Positions 23,275 through 35,099 of a stretch of 64,000 nucleotides of DNA are shown here, in pieces. Positions within the stretch are counted from its first letter, which is position 1, and each line of letters starts with the position of its first letter. The notes under the pieces were generated by a model that was not told the DNA's origin, did no database searches, and was given only the letters and a program-made list of their open reading frames with translations. Location of the stretch: positions 2,604,001 through 2,668,000 of the forward strand of contig JAPNXP010000004.1 in NCBI GenBank assembly GCA_028753945.1, written 5' to 3'. A program made the position numbers and the translations under genes. The stretch comes from Hexactinellida sp. DTS-2022. Lineage: Eukaryota; Porifera; Hexactinellida.

Positions 23275-23470
23275 TCATCTATAGGAAGCCCCGATGCCAC
23301 GTATGTCTCGAAAGGCGAAGTGGAAATTTTGCCTTTTTACACGAAGGCTTAGCACATGGAGGATTTGTGAGAGATGTGCGAATACTTTAATTGAGTTGAA
23401 ACAGAAATGCCCATAGGCCGCGGAGAAATTGTTGCTATAACGAGGCTCTTTCAGTAAAGTTAATCTAGGC
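23275..23470 (+). pseudogene. RING-finger gene 3' part, right arm copy
   Basis: Inverted duplicate of the left-arm RING remnant, with the same ICERCANTLIELKQKCP segment and the same two frameshifts. The shared lesions show that the arms were copied or homogenised after the gene had decayed. Confidence 0.55.
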
Positions 23471-23689
23471 GTTGTTACCATTATTAAAATACTTCATTTA
23501 ATTATTACATTTTCCACATTCTCTTTCCTCATTTAATATGTATTACACTTTCTACACACTGATTCAATTCATAATAAATTTTCCATTTAGTTCCTACTTC
23601 ATAATTCTTCTCGACACTCTACAAGACAAAAGCACATTAAGACAAGTATTGACGAGTTTCCTATAAAAATAAGTCTTAGTTCCAGATAG

Positions 23690-23908
23690 TTCACCCCTAA
23701 TTATTTAGGTCTTATTCCAACATGTACAATATTTTAGGTCTTATTCCAACATATTTCATTTTAGGTCTTATTCCAACTTGGACAATATTTTAGGTCTTAT
23801 TCCAACTTAACCCATTTTAGATCTTATTCCAACATATTTCATTTTAGGTCTCATTCCAACTTAACCCATTTTAGGTCTTATTCCAAACTCATTTTAGGTC
23901 TTATTCCA
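23690..23908 (-). repeat. terminal tandem array of the foldback element, right
   Basis: About eight copies of ttaggtcttattccaac with the same linkers as the left array in inverse order. The array ends ggtcttattcca at 23908. The outer copies have variant spacing (ttccaaactcatttt). Confidence 0.85.
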
Positions 23909-24770
23909 GCGACTCCTAAAAATATGTGCGCAGTTGTAACAATTAAACCACATAAGTTTAAGCGCTGATAGAGCTTAATTTATTCAATACAATACTAGTG
24001 CTAAACCGACACCACTTTCTTATTCAATTTCAATGCATTCTACGAAATTATTTGTCATCAAAGTGAAACCTAGACAATGATTCATTATTATTTGGCATTT
24101 TTGGATTCAAAATCTTATAACAATTCTTAATATGTAATTGGAACATTATATTAAGGTGTCGGTTATGTACTAACATACTCTTAATAATCCTGAATACAGA
24201 AAACATCAAATACTTGATGGGATTTTTTTCTAGGCTTGCGCATGTGACATCATTTTGCTATAAAAATTATTTTTTTTAATTGGACATTTATTTGGAGAAG
24301 AATGTACTTCGGTGTTGATATTTCCCAAAGTATTTGGAATTTCTGAATGAAACTTTCAGCCAATACTCTAGAGTTATAAAGCTTGCTAAATATGCACTAA
24401 ATATTCAAGTTGTCTACTTTTGGATTTATGTCTGGGGAGTGCGAGTCGAGCCTGAAGAACCCTTGAAACAATGTGGAATTGACCTTGATCTGTGACATGC
24501 CGGCTAATTCATTAGGATTTCATTACATCTTAGTTGTTGTATGCTATCATACCAAATTTGCAATTGCCGTGCACTCAAGAGAAGTATTAGACAACCTGCA
24601 AGATATTACATAACAATTGAGAATTCACAAGCAAGGTATCTCATCTAATCGGGATACCTTCTTATGATTACAAGCAATAGCTGATTTATACTGACATAGT
24701 TTAAATCATGACTTTATATGGTTACGCAGTCTCTAATGTCTCTATACCTGTTTAGCATTGAAACTCTCAT
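23909..24770. other. unassigned DNA
   Basis: No recognisable gene or repeat. It forms the immediate right flank of the foldback element. Confidence 0.35.
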
Positions 24771-24773
24771 CAA

Positions 24774-25600
24774 GGTCCCGCTTTTTTGCCTTTTTTTCTC
24801 CCATCCTCCCGACCTCCCGCCAAACTTTTCAACTCCCGCATTTTTGGAAATTGTTTCTATATTATTATTTTATGATATATAAGTAAATAACTGGATCTTT
24901 TGCAAAAATTAGTCAAGATACGAGTACCAAGGTTTAATCTACTCATATATACTTATAAGTTAGTTATGATTCTTTAGCCCCTTATTAGTACACTGTACTA
25001 TTATGTTTTAATTCGAATTTGGAAAAAATTCTTTAAAATATCCCGGATGGCCTTGCGCCTACATCCTCTAGAAAGTTGTTATACCAGGGTACCAACCCTC
25101 CCGCTTAGGCGGGACTCTCCCGCTTTTTTTCTATTTTCTCCCATCCTCCCGACCTCCCGCCAAACTTTAAAAACTGCCGCTTTTTTGAAATTGTTTATAT
25201 ATTTAGATTTTATGATATATTAGTAAATAAGTTTAAATGACTGCATTTTTTGCTAATTAGTCAAGATACGATTGCTAAGTTTTGTTATATTCATATACTT
25301 ATAAGTTAGTTAAGATTATTTAGCCCCATTATCTATACACTGACTAATATGTTGTAATTCGAATTTGGAAAACATTATTTAAAATATCCCGGTGGATTTG
25401 TGCCTACATCGTCCAAACAGTTGTTATACTAGATACGAAGCTGAATTTATTCTCGTTTAGTTTATATGTCGATCTACGCACCACGATTGGAATAAGCTTT
25501 ACAGCACATTTTACATATTTGATGGCTTAATCGTCATGAAATTCCTTTAAATCTCAAGAAAAATGTCCATAAATTACGAGAACTTTGCAAGATATTGAAA
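24774..25600 (+). repeat. CCCGC-rich interspersed repeat, two tandem copies
   Basis: A unit beginning tcccgcttttttgcc, with ctcccatcctcccgacctcc, attagtcaagatacga and aatatcccgg blocks, occurs at 24774-25085. It repeats at 25090-25600, where it extends further (tctcgtttagtttatatg, aaatgtccataaattacgag). Another copy is inside the hAT element at 10997-12195 and a fragment is at 3889-4010. Class unknown. Confidence 0.7.
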
Positions 25601-25609
25601 ATGCTACAT

Positions 25610-26260
25610 CTACGTATATCTGATAAAAAACATAATTATTCATTAATGTTTGAATTGTGAAGACTTCAAATGTCTAAATTAATTATAGATTAATTATTAC
25701 AATTAGGAATACGTGTAATATTTACGTTACTATTTTAAATAATAGAATTGACATCATCATCAACTTGTAAAATGTACCAACTTCCAAGTGTTTTCATTGC
25801 ACTTGTATGAAACACATATTCACTTACAAACCAATCAATAACAGTAATTATCTAGCAGATAGTAGGCTTATGCAATATGTTCTACAGTATCAGTATACTA
25901 ATATATCGTAATTACAATATGGAGTAGATGGCTGATTTATGTAAATAATCGTTAAGTCGTATTCACTAAGATTGGTATTCACTAAGATTTTAGTTCGTAC
26001 TTAAGTTCCAACTTAAGGGGGACACTTAGTGAATTTTCAACATTCTATTTGAGAAATTTAAAATTGCCATTAATTTTCTATAACTAAGTAGTTTATATGC
26101 ATAAAAGCCATAATATTAGAACTTAAGAATTCATATATCCTCGGTTATTGCTTAATCAAATCTCTATACAACATGAATCGATACTAGCCAATTATCGACG
26201 ACTTACTATCTAGAATTAAAATTTCGAATAGTAACCTCAATTATGAAGTGTTCCCTAATC
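25610..26260. other. unassigned DNA with attcactaag/aacttaag words
   Basis: No coding signal. The words attcactaagatt and acttaagttccaacttaag near 25970-26030 resemble the element end at 41470-41645, suggesting a degraded copy. Confidence 0.35.
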
Positions 26261-26264
26261 TATT

Positions 26265-26415
26265 TAGCGACGTCTGGCCATGAAGAATTTTGATTTTGGA
26301 CTTAAAATTTATAAATTTTATTTTCAGAAATTTGAAGTCAAATATATAGATTTTGGTATCAAAAAAATTATTGCTCAATTATAAAAATTCTGTCATGGCC
26401 AGACGTTAGTAAATG
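26265..26415. mobile_element. short hairpin MITE
   Basis: Ends gacgtctggccatgaagaat and attctgtcatggccagacg are inverted over 150 bp. The interior is AT-rich and non-coding. No certain target duplication. Confidence 0.5.
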
Positions 26416-26669
26416 TTCTTATACTCCTTTTTTAGAATGTATGTCCTTTTCAAAAAAATTAGTTTTTTGGTATCGCTACTAATGAAAAATTGACTAAAAA
26501 TATTATCTTTTTATTTTTTCTCTTTTTTCTCAATAAGTACGTAGTATTCAAAAACAACGGACTTTTGTACTGAAACTATATATTTATAATTTCTTGTTTA
26601 TATTTTTATATATTTTCTCTAAAAGTGACGTCACGGCTGTATTTATTTCTCATATTTTTCAATGTATTA

Positions 26670-26874
26670 CAGTAGAGCCTCTGAACAACGGACACCTTGG
26701 GACCGGAACCGTTGTCCGTTATTTAGAGGTTGTCCGCTATTTAGAGGTTGTCCGCTATTTAGAGGTTGCTTTTCTATTAGACATATGATAAATAAATAAA
26801 TCCGTGCCACGAGGGTTGTCCGTTATTTAGAGGTTGTCCGCTATTTGGAGTGTCCGTTATGGGAGGCTCCACTG
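26670..26874. mobile_element. pogo/Tigger-type MITE with TA target site
   Basis: TA-CAGTAGAGCCTC ... GGAGGCTCCACTG-TA. Inside, gttgtccgctatttagag is repeated five times. CAGT(A/G)GA-CCTC ends with TA duplication fit the Tc1-mariner/pogo group. A truncated inverse relative is at 58584-58700. Confidence 0.75.
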
Positions 26875-27156
26875 TATTCCTATTTACCGATTTGGCTACA
26901 AATATTTTTCACAATACAAGTTTCTCATGTAATATGATATTTAGAATTCTTTGTCATAATATCACAATATATAAATATCAATAGGCAATCTATTATTCGG
27001 AGTGCGTATAATTATTACTTGTAATGTTATTTCAATTTATCCTGAATTATTGTATACATTTTTCTTTAGTTTTGTTTTTTCAATTCTACATTCATTGGTA
27101 TTCTTTTGTATTATCTTCTTTTTAGCTTTGAATATTAGATTTATTATTTCAAATAA

Positions 27157-29703
27157 ATGTCTCAACACGATGGAGACTATATTCTGGAATCTTCTAGTCA
27201 CTTTGAATTCGAATTCCAATCTGATGATGAACCCGTCACCACTCTCAGCTGTTTGTCACAAAGTTTCGATTTGTGTGCACTTCACTCTCAATCTGGACCT
27301 CCTGCACTTTACAGGAAATATATTGGGAAGAGGAAATTTGGATCGGTGAAGAGAAAGCTTTCCGAAAATATCATGAAATCACCATTTAGAAAGCAGAGTT
27401 TGCCAAAGAAGATCTGCCCTAGTAGTCCAAGCGCGGGCACTTTGATTGCTTTACCATCCGCAACACCAAAGACAACACGGAATTCTAGCGCAACCACCGC
27501 TGAAACTAAAGTTGGGTGTCAGCTTCGATTTAAGGCCAGGGACCTTCTGGAAATAGGCTACTGAACGCCTAAATTTTTATATTAGAATCCACTAGCTTAT
27601 TCTATTAGCTATATATTCACAACAAAGTTTGAATCTCTAGCTCATATAGTTTCCAAGTTACAGCAAGGTATGTGAATATGGAACTAAATGACGAATCATT
27701 GTATTTAACATTATTTGAGAATTTTCTATTCACTTTCATTTCCAGGAAAATTGAGTAGTTATCAATGCGATGTTAGTGCCAATATAGTTAGTACTATCTA
27801 GCTAACTTTACGTAATTGAGCGTTTTAATTGATATCGTGTTTACTTTCAACACTGTCGTAATGTTAAGTTGGAATTTCTCACCTTTGAAAAAAATTCCAC
27901 ATAGTCATTGGTGTAGTATTGAAAGTAAATAAGATATCAATTAAAACGCTCTATTACGTATAGGTAGCTAGATAGTACTAACTTTATTGGCACTAACATC
28001 GCATTGATACTGCCCAATTTTCCTGGAAATGAAAGTGAATAGAAAATTCTCAAATAATGTTAAATACAATGATTCGTTATTTAGTTCCATATTCACATAC
28101 TTTGCTGTAACTTGGAAACTATATGAGCTAGAGATTCAAACTTTGTTGTGAATATATAGCTAATAGAATAAGCTAGTGGATTCTAATATAAAAATTTAGG
28201 GGTTCAGTAGCCTATTCCAGAAGGTCCCTGGCCTTCATTGAGAAAGAAACTCCGCATGAATTATTGGTAGATCTCCTAATCTGCGTGTCAAGTTGGTAAC
28301 AGTAACCGCAGTTCGTACAAATATTGTGATCGACCCTGCCGTCCTCAAGGATATTTTAGATAGTTGCTCTGTTTGCAAGATATGCCATAGAGGTAGTTTG
28401 CATACGTATCTGGGACAAGGGAACTAAGATTTGTTTCACAACTATCTAACGATGCGTTGTGATCATTGCAATAGCGGCAAAGATTTTGGACTCTCTCTGG
28501 AAAATCCAATCAAAAATCGAGATAGGCCCTCACAAAATCACCAAACGTAATGACACTATGTATCAGTGCATTTTAGCCTCACGTCTTATTGGTATCGGAA
28601 AGAATTCCCTAGATATTTACCATTCTATGATTGGCATAGGACTATCGCCTTCCGTCTTTTTCGATGCCCAAAGAGAACTGCTCTATGTCGCGGAATATAT
28701 AGCTCAAAGATCCATGGATGATGCTGCTATCGAGCTTGAAACTGAATTTGGCTTTGACGAAAATAATCTGATTCATTCCATCACTTCCTTTGACGGAGCT
28801 TATCAGAAGAGATCTACTAGGAGTGGAGGTGGGATACTCTAGATATTGTTTTGGATCCGCGATATCGATGTTCAATGGCATTGTGCTAGCCTATGATGTT
28901 GCTTGCAATAGTTGTAGTGCTTGTACACAATTTGAAAATCTTTTAGATGACGGGATTATCACGGAAGATGAATACATGAAGAACATCGGAGACCACAAAG
29001 CCAACTGCCCAGCCTTATACGCAGCGTTTTCCAGTGTGTCGCTCGAAAGCGAAATTGCTCCTAAAATTTTAGCCCAAGCCCTCAAGCGACGAATAATTTT
29101 CGACGGATTAGTATGTGATGGCGATAACAAGACATTCTCCAAAATATCAGATCTCAAGCCATACGAAGATATATACCCAGGACATGTAGTAAAGCGGTTT
29201 GAGTGTTTAGCCCATTTGGTAAGCGCATGAAGTGTCACTTGATGGATGAGCAGGACAAGTTACTAAAGGCGAAACGTGCTGATAAAATGCGGAAGGAAAT
29301 ATGCATCGAGGATTCTGTGGCTATTGAATTCCAGGAAGCACAGAAAAAGAAGCTAAGGAAGCAATTTGCAGGCACTTTGGTGAGAACTCAGATCCCGCGA
29401 GGTTCTTGGACTGATACGCTCCCAGCTAGGTTATTTCCTTCTCCTGTACGGCCATCTAAAATAGAAACACAATCGAAGAAAGAAAAAGGTCCAGTTGAAT
29501 TGAAATACCTTAGTGAAGAAATGTGCACTCGAATAACATCTTTCTATCAACTGGCAGTGAAACAACATTTAGGCGACAGTGATTCTATTTTACAATCAAT
29601 TAGAGCTGTTGCGTGTAAAATTGAAGCACGTGTAATTTTGAGTCAAAGCATTAGTGGACCATGGATATTACTTTACCGTGTAATTTTGACTCAAATGCAT
29701 TAG
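27157..29703 (+). pseudogene. Mutator-like transposase gene, split and frameshifted
   Basis: A 135-codon N-terminal frame (MSQHDGDYILESS) runs into the palindromic element at 27534-28233. Beyond it, frames at 28459-28842, 28790-29230 and 29203-29703 overlap and together carry the motifs SFDGAYQKRS, FNGIVLAYDVACNSCSAC, HKANCPALY, LVCDGDNKT and RFECLAHL, then a Lys/Arg-rich tail. F-DG-(A/T)-(Y/W)-xKR, a C-x2-C pair, CDGD and EC-x2-H are the landmarks of the domain usually called Mutator-like transposase (Pfam PF20700 from memory). Its expected activity is DNA strand transfer. At least three frameshifts plus the insertion make it non-functional. The N-terminal part is assigned by position only. 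Confidence 0.65.
27534..28233. mobile_element. palindromic TTAA-type MITE inserted in the Mutator-like gene
   Basis: The 700 bp is one large inverted repeat with ends GGCCAGGGACCTTCTGG. It is flanked by TTAA on the left (27530-27533) and TTCA on the right (28234-28237), the latter explainable by one substitution in TTAA. A hAT reading (CAGGGACC ends) was considered, but no 8-bp duplication exists. A diverged half-copy is nested at about 18250-18540. Confidence 0.65.
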
Positions 29704-29745
29704 TGGACCATGGATATTACTTTACCGTGTAATTTTGAGTCAAAC
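29630..29745 (+). repeat. tandem duplication at the end of the Mutator-like frame
   Basis: Two and a half copies of a 51-bp unit (cgtgtaattttgagtcaaag ... ggaccatggatattacttta). The duplication supplies the last codons of the open frame, so the natural C terminus is lost. Confidence 0.7.
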
Positions 29746-29752
29746 CAAGTTC

Positions 29753-30301
29753 CTTTTGTGTAATAATACATACAGTCCGACTCAATCTTATTTTGACAAA
29801 GATAATTTTTAAGATTGTATTAATTTGATTGAATAATTTAACAATTGACGATCAATTAAAACTCAATTCAAGAGCTCAGTTGGAACTCGTTTTCTAGAAG
29901 TAGTCAACCAATTACCGGGACTAATAGTAATTTCTAAATACCGTATATACTCTAATAGTAGCCCCTATTCGAATAATCGCCTACCTCCAATAATAGCCTC
30001 CCCAAATTAGCAAATACAAATGTACTACCGGTACACTGAGTAAATTTATTTATCTAATATTGGTCGCAATACGATTATCAACCGACCATACTAAATAAAT
30101 TGTATCAAGATGTGATATTCTCGAAAAGCAACAAAAATTATTTGTCTGAAAATGGCCTAAAAAACAATAATCGCCTAGGCTACTATTTGAATAAATACGG
30201 TATTCAGATAAAATTGAACAAAGAAACATTTTATAACTTCTATAAGTGTTTATAGAATCCGCTATAATATATATTGGACTGTATGTATTATTACACAAAA
30301 G
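29753..30301. mobile_element. MITE with perfect 26-bp inverted ends
   Basis: Ends cttttgtgtaataatacata (continuing cagtcc) and the inverse are identical over 26 bp. GTTC lies outside each end (29749-29752 and 30302-30305), a possible 4-bp target duplication. No coding content. It separates the Mutator-like pseudogene from the LINE remnant. Confidence 0.65.
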
Positions 30302-30307
30302 GTTCCG

Positions 30308-31549
30308 CTATAATATTTATTAGAAGTAATTGATGAGTGGACACTAGCAATTGACATGGGGCGGCCCACAGACGTTGTATATATCGACTTTGAGAAAGTT
30401 TTCGATAAAGTTCAACATAGTATTTTAATTGACAAGCTGGAATGCATTGGTATAAGAGGAAATCTTTTAAATTGGTTTGAATCATATTTATCTGGAAGGA
30501 AACAACGTGTTAGAATTGGTGGTTCATTTTCAAACTGGTCCAGAGTCTCGAGTGGCGTTCCGCAAGGATCGGTACTGGGCCCTTTATTATTTCTGGTGTA
30601 TATGTATGATTTTCCTTCTAATTCAGATTACAGTTTGTTTAAGTTGGATGATTTCACACATATTTCATCCTTTGCCGACGATACCAAGTTATACTGCAAC
30701 TCACTTTTTTCTCAAGGCCATGCATCGTTATCAAATAGCTTAGTTGATATCGTTACTTGGTCTGAGTTAAATTTTATGTCTGTAAACCTTGATAAATGTC
30801 AAGCCTTGTATATTGGAAAATCAAATCCCAAGTTGCCTTACTTCATCAACTCAAATGAAATTGAAGGGAGTAATTTAGTCAAAGATTTGGGCGTGTGGAT
30901 AGACAACAGACTTTCTTTCTCTGATCACGTAGCAAAAGTTTCGTTCAGCGCAAACAGACTAATTGGCTTGTTCCAAAGAACATATATTCTTATAACACCG
31001 GACATTTTTAAAACTTTTTACAAGACTTTTATAAGGCCAAAGCTTGAATACGCAAGTATTATATGGTCCCCCTTTTTAAAATCGGATATCCTGAAGCTTG
31101 AGAACATTCAAAGAAGGGCTACTAGATGTGTGAAAACGTTGTCCCATCTTCCATACAGAGAGAGAATGCTCAAGCTGTGTTTGATCTGTTTAGAAAATAG
31201 AGGAAGAAGAGGTGACTTAATATTCATATGGAAGTTACTAAATCGGATGACTTCGTGTAATTTTATTTTACCGCCCACACTAAGATCTTTATCCTTAGAT
31301 CGGTCTAGAGGACACTCTTTAGTCTTGCTGCCTCCAACTGAGAAACCACCCAAGTCTAGAATTAGATCAAATTTTTTTACAGAGAGGACATTAAGAATAT
31401 GGAACAAATTGCCTAATAATATTGTTTTAGCTCCATCAATATCTACCTTCAAAGGAAGACTAGACCAGTACTGGACGGATGAAAGAAATCTACCCAGTTG
31501 CTCATGTGACACTCCCCACGGATTTTGTATACCTGTTCATTTAACTTAA
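30308..31549 (+). pseudogene. 5'-truncated non-LTR retrotransposon reverse transcriptase (Jockey/CR1-like)
   Basis: The open frame enters from 30311 (EVIDEWTLAIDMGRP) without a start of its own; the first ATG is at 30356. From that ATG, D11 in VVYIDFEKVFDK is the first RT catalytic aspartate, SGVPQGSVLGPLLF (66-79) the template-grip motif, and FADD (106-109) the catalytic pair. A thumb and a C-terminal region follow to HGFCIPVHLT and a stop. The 397 codons form the C-terminal part of an ORF2 protein; the endonuclease and early RT motifs are missing. The uninterrupted frame makes this one of the younger insertions in the window. About 90 bp of 3' UTR leads to an ATT microsatellite tail. 5' truncation is typical of LINE insertion. 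Confidence 0.85.
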
Positions 31550-31637
31550 CTTTTTAAACTAGATTGAACTGATTCTTGACGTGCTTTAGGCCTTTTATTA
31601 GGCAGAACACATTACTGTCTGTACTTTTATTACCCTG

Positions 31638-31670
31638 CACTAATTATTATTATTATTATTATTATTATAT
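31638..31670 (+). repeat. ATT microsatellite, LINE 3' tail
   Basis: About nine attatt trinucleotides follow the LINE 3' UTR. Non-LTR elements of several clades end in such short simple repeats. Confidence 0.7.
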
Positions 31671-31924
31671 AGGACTGATCGGTTATAATACTTTCGGTAA
31701 ATTTATTAAAACAAGCGAAATACTTTCGCGCATGCGCACAATTTGCAAAAGGTTCACCCAAATTGGCATAATTTCTCAAACTATACAGGTCGAAACTGTC
31801 TGTTTACATTTTAATGACGCTTCGCAATCTGTAGCATCATTAAAAGTAAACTTTCTCGAGCAAAACAGACGAAATTCGCTAGCAACAACTTTGAAAATAA
31901 CACGGTAGCAATGAGAGCAAAAGT

Positions 31925-32419
31925 AATTTAGGTGTGAAGCTAAATTAGCACCATTCCGATACAAACTTTGCAAACCAGAGCCCTTGTAGTCAGAGATCGA
32001 CGTTGTATCACTTTTTGCAGTAGAAATATAAAATTAATGCTGTGCCATAGTATAAACATGGTTGAAAATAACAAAAAAACAAATTTATCATGTCTAATCT
32101 AGGTGTGAAGCTAAATTCACACCATTTCTATAAAAGCTTTGCAAACTAGAGCCCTTTCTAGTCAGAGATCGAATACCATCCTCAAAATGACGTTTTATCA
32201 CTTTTTAGCATGAGAAATGTAAAATTAATGCTGTGCCATAGTATAAACATGGTTGAAAATAACAAAGTTATCATGTCTAATTTAGGTGTGAAGCTAAATT
32301 CACACCATTTCGATACAAACTTTGCAAACTAGATCCCTTGTAGTTAGAGCTCGACTTCTATCCTCAAAATGACGTTTTATCACTTTTTTGCAGGAAAAAT
32401 GCAAAATTAATGCGGTGCC
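31925..32419 (+). repeat. 180-bp tandem satellite, three units
   Basis: Units start taggtgtgaagctaaattca near 31930, 32100 and 32285 and end gctgtgccatagtataaaca. The third unit is cut at ccatagtat by the P-type foldback element. The array resumes in the same orientation at 37125, so it is the target of that insertion. Confidence 0.85.
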
Positions 32420-32426
32420 ATAGTAT

Positions 32427-33010
32427 CATAAACTCCTTTAAATAAGGACTATAGGCGCTCATTCTCGGGTCCTGGTACTTGGGTCCTTTAGGTATTTCGT
32501 AATCGGTTAAAGTTAGACACATATAATGTATTATTGTCGTATAGGAAGTCATAGTTAAGGAGTCCAACGGTCATATTGGATTATCGAAAATATTTGTTGA
32601 ATGTTATTATGCGGTTTTCACACCTTTCCATATATGGTAATATTGTTAAAATCTCGAGATCAGTTAGCTTTAGACATATGAAATGTATTATTGTAGTATA
32701 GGAAGTCATATTTTGGGAGTCCAACGGACATATTGGATTATCGAAAATATTTGTAGAATGTGAGTTATGCCGTTTTCACACCTTTCCATATATGGTAATA
32801 TGAATAAAACCACGACAACAGTTAGAGTTAGGCATATTTAAATATATTATTTGCGGATAGGTAGTATAATATGGTGAGCTATTTGTCGTGATAATTATTT
32901 GCTATACCTCTAATGTTTAACTTACAAGTTTGGATTTGATTAGTATGATTGTTAGCATGGAGAAAGTATTATCAGTACATTGACTGTATCTAAAAGTGTT
33001 AGCAAATTAA
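32427..33010 (+). repeat. inverted arm of the P-type foldback, left
   Basis: Contains two related blocks with tataggaagtcatattttgg and cacctttccatatatggtaa. It ends near gcatggagaaagtattatc, whose inverse gataatactttctccatgc is at about 36565. Confidence 0.8.
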
Positions 33011-33121
33011 TCATTTTCTTCTTGTAACTTTCCCTCCGTCGAAGACATCCAAGCTGTTGCTCACGATCACTGAAGTGGTAAACTTGAGCTTTTAAGAGAG
33101 TATTAACTAATGAGTATAGAG

Positions 33122-34634
33122 CTAAATTGTCTTCAGCAAGAGGATGATCAAAAATGAAAGGAATTTAATTACATTTGTTCGACAACTATTTTTGGCCCTC
33201 GGAAGTAACTCAAGAAGATTAACAGCAGTTTGAACAAAACCAGTCGTGGACAATGTTGGCACTCTCAGCCCTCCCCTGTCGAGTTCTTGTAGAAATTCAG
33301 TAGATACTAGGTCCCCTTCCATTTCACCATGCTTAAATGTTATATATCCAGCAATGAACACTACTTTGTGCTTTAAAGTATTGCCTGAATCAAGGAGGAG
33401 TTGCGTGTCCTCAATACTGATCTCTTGCATTAGCTCTATATCTCCCAAACAGACTGGCGTTGTACATTCTGGGCAGCTAAACTCTGGAATTCCTTGAGAA
33501 ATTATATTGTATTTCAGCAACTGATGTAATCGCTGTGCTTTGGCTGCTGAGAGTACATCAACAATATCAATGTAACAGTTTCCTCCATTGCGCTATCTGG
33601 CTATTCCAAAAAAATTTCCAAGGGGTCACCCGAGAAACCGCAGGAAGAACATACTGAAAATTGTGTTAAGTCAATAGATACGTGGCGGCTACAATACTAT
33701 ATTTTGTTGTGATCTTAAAAGCATCGGCAGTGAATTGAGTAAGCTTTTTTGTCGAAATCTTCCTCTTTCCCATCGACAGGAATCTATAACGTCGCACATT
33801 GCTGATAGTTTGCTAAAGTTGTCACAATTCAATGTCCAAAGTGCACGATGTGGATCATGAAGATGTATTGTGCTAAACTTGTCTTTTAGGTTCATCATTC
33901 TGACCAGTTTGTTTTCAATGTGAGAAATATAAAAGTTCCCTCCTGTACCCTTTAAGACTTTGAATGCTGCAATCGTCTTTTCATGAAAGCCTTGACATAC
34001 CAGCGGTACGCTCTGTCTTTGTAGTTGTTTAGGAAAGACTGAGGTATGAGTAAGCTTTGTAAGACGTAATTGCATCTTTTATATTCTCATATAGAGCTTG
34101 GATGTCTCTCCAACATGCCAGATATTCTACATCGTTCTCTTTAAAGGACAATTCCCAGGTCCTCTCAGTTATCCAATTATTCCTCAATTTTTTTAGGATA
34201 TGAACGTAATCATAAATTAAGTACATATCGACACCGCATACCTCCACTTTCCCAGGACCACCAAGTAAGCGGTACACACCTTGATTTATCGGACAGTTAT
34301 CACAGATAAAGGATATTGGCTGGATATCCATTTTTCTCAATCCTTCAATTATTTCCCCATCAAAATATCTCGAGCCTTCGCTGCATATTTTAGAAACTGG
34401 ATGATCACCAATCACTAAGCGTGGTCCTCCGTGATGGCAAACAATTTCTATACAAAAGGCAGATGTAGCAACTGCCTCTGTGGCATTAGTAGCATAACCA
34501 ATGATGTGGCCGGCTGTTAAGCGCGTGTTCTTCAATAACTTTACCTCATCAAATAGTATGTCAACAAGACGTTGCTCAGGTTTCAGTACTTTGAATATGA
34601 GCGGCAGATTGGTGTTTGCGAAACAACGAGACAT
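33122..34634 (-). pseudogene. P-element/THAP9-type transposase, frameshifted
   Basis: The main frame (34029-34634, 201 codons) contains RLTAGHIIGYATNATE, IEIVCHHGGPRLVIGDHPVS, FICDNCPINQGVYRLLGG, DYVHILKKLRNNWITE and ELSFKEND. These are the RNase H-like core and GTP-binding-insert region of P-element/THAP9 transposases; D in ICDNC is the expected second catalytic acid. Frames at 33689-34075 and 33122-33520 (KHKVVFIAGYITFKHG) continue toward the C terminus after frameshifts. An upstream piece at 34890-35375 is coiled-coil-like. No THAP zinc finger is seen. The gene is inactive. Confidence 0.75.
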
Positions 34635-35099
34635 TAAATTTCGAACAAGTTGTTCCCTAGGGGCTTAATTATTCTGTAATTTCTTATCATCCTGTAAACA
34701 GCTGGAGATATACAAAGAAGTTCTCCAGCAAAAATCAGTATGTGTTTTGTATACCGGATATTATTAGCTGAAATCTAGAGAAATTCTAGCTGGGTCTCTA
34801 GGAACTGAAAATGTGTTGATTCTTGTACATCTATTGTCATTTGTTTCAATTCTTCCATGGCCTTTAACAAATGATCATTGTTAGAAGTTTCTTAATTATT
34901 AACAATCGAGAGGATTTCTTCCATCTGAGACCATCTATGAAGGAGGCTATTCTTCTGTAGATTGAAAATTATCTTTGTGGTTTCATAACCATTCTTTTCT
35001 ACCTTAGACAAATGAAGAAACCCAAAGCAAGACTCTACTTTCTTAAAAAGCAGAAATACTTAACCACTTTACTCCCTAATTCATCCACCATGAAAACTG

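Larger units (their letters stand above)
9423..23908 (-). mobile_element. 14.5-kb foldback DNA transposon (FLYWCH/RING arms, DDE transposase and OTU protease core)
   Basis: The outer ends are inverse arrays of gttggaataagacctaaaat units (9423-9706 and 23690-23908). The left arm runs inward to about 13700 and the right arm from about 20555 outward. They match as inverted repeats through the RING/FLYWCH genes and an array of about 160-bp repeats. The single-copy core, about 13.7-20.5 kb, encodes on the - strand a 753-codon DDE-like protein and then an OTU domain. On that strand the order is FLYWCH (right arm), transposase, OTU, RING (left arm). Nested insertions: hAT at 10997-12195 and 18150-18865, TTAA elements at 19147-20021 and 21636-22875, and a hAT MITE at 20078-20508; without them the element is about 10 kb. 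No clean target duplication is seen at the outer ends. The architecture recalls foldback elements of the MULE and P superfamilies. Superfamily assignment (MULE-like) is inference from FLYWCH plus the C2H-type DDE core. Confidence 0.8.

Noticed and set aside
9400-23930. gactaaaaat before and gactcctaaaaat after the foldback element as a target duplication
   Set aside because: The two differ by a 3-bp insertion and do not abut the ends exactly; not good enough to call.
27529-28238. hAT assignment for the palindrome from its CAGGGACC ends
   Set aside because: No 8-bp direct duplication; TTAA/TTCA flanks with GG ends fit better.
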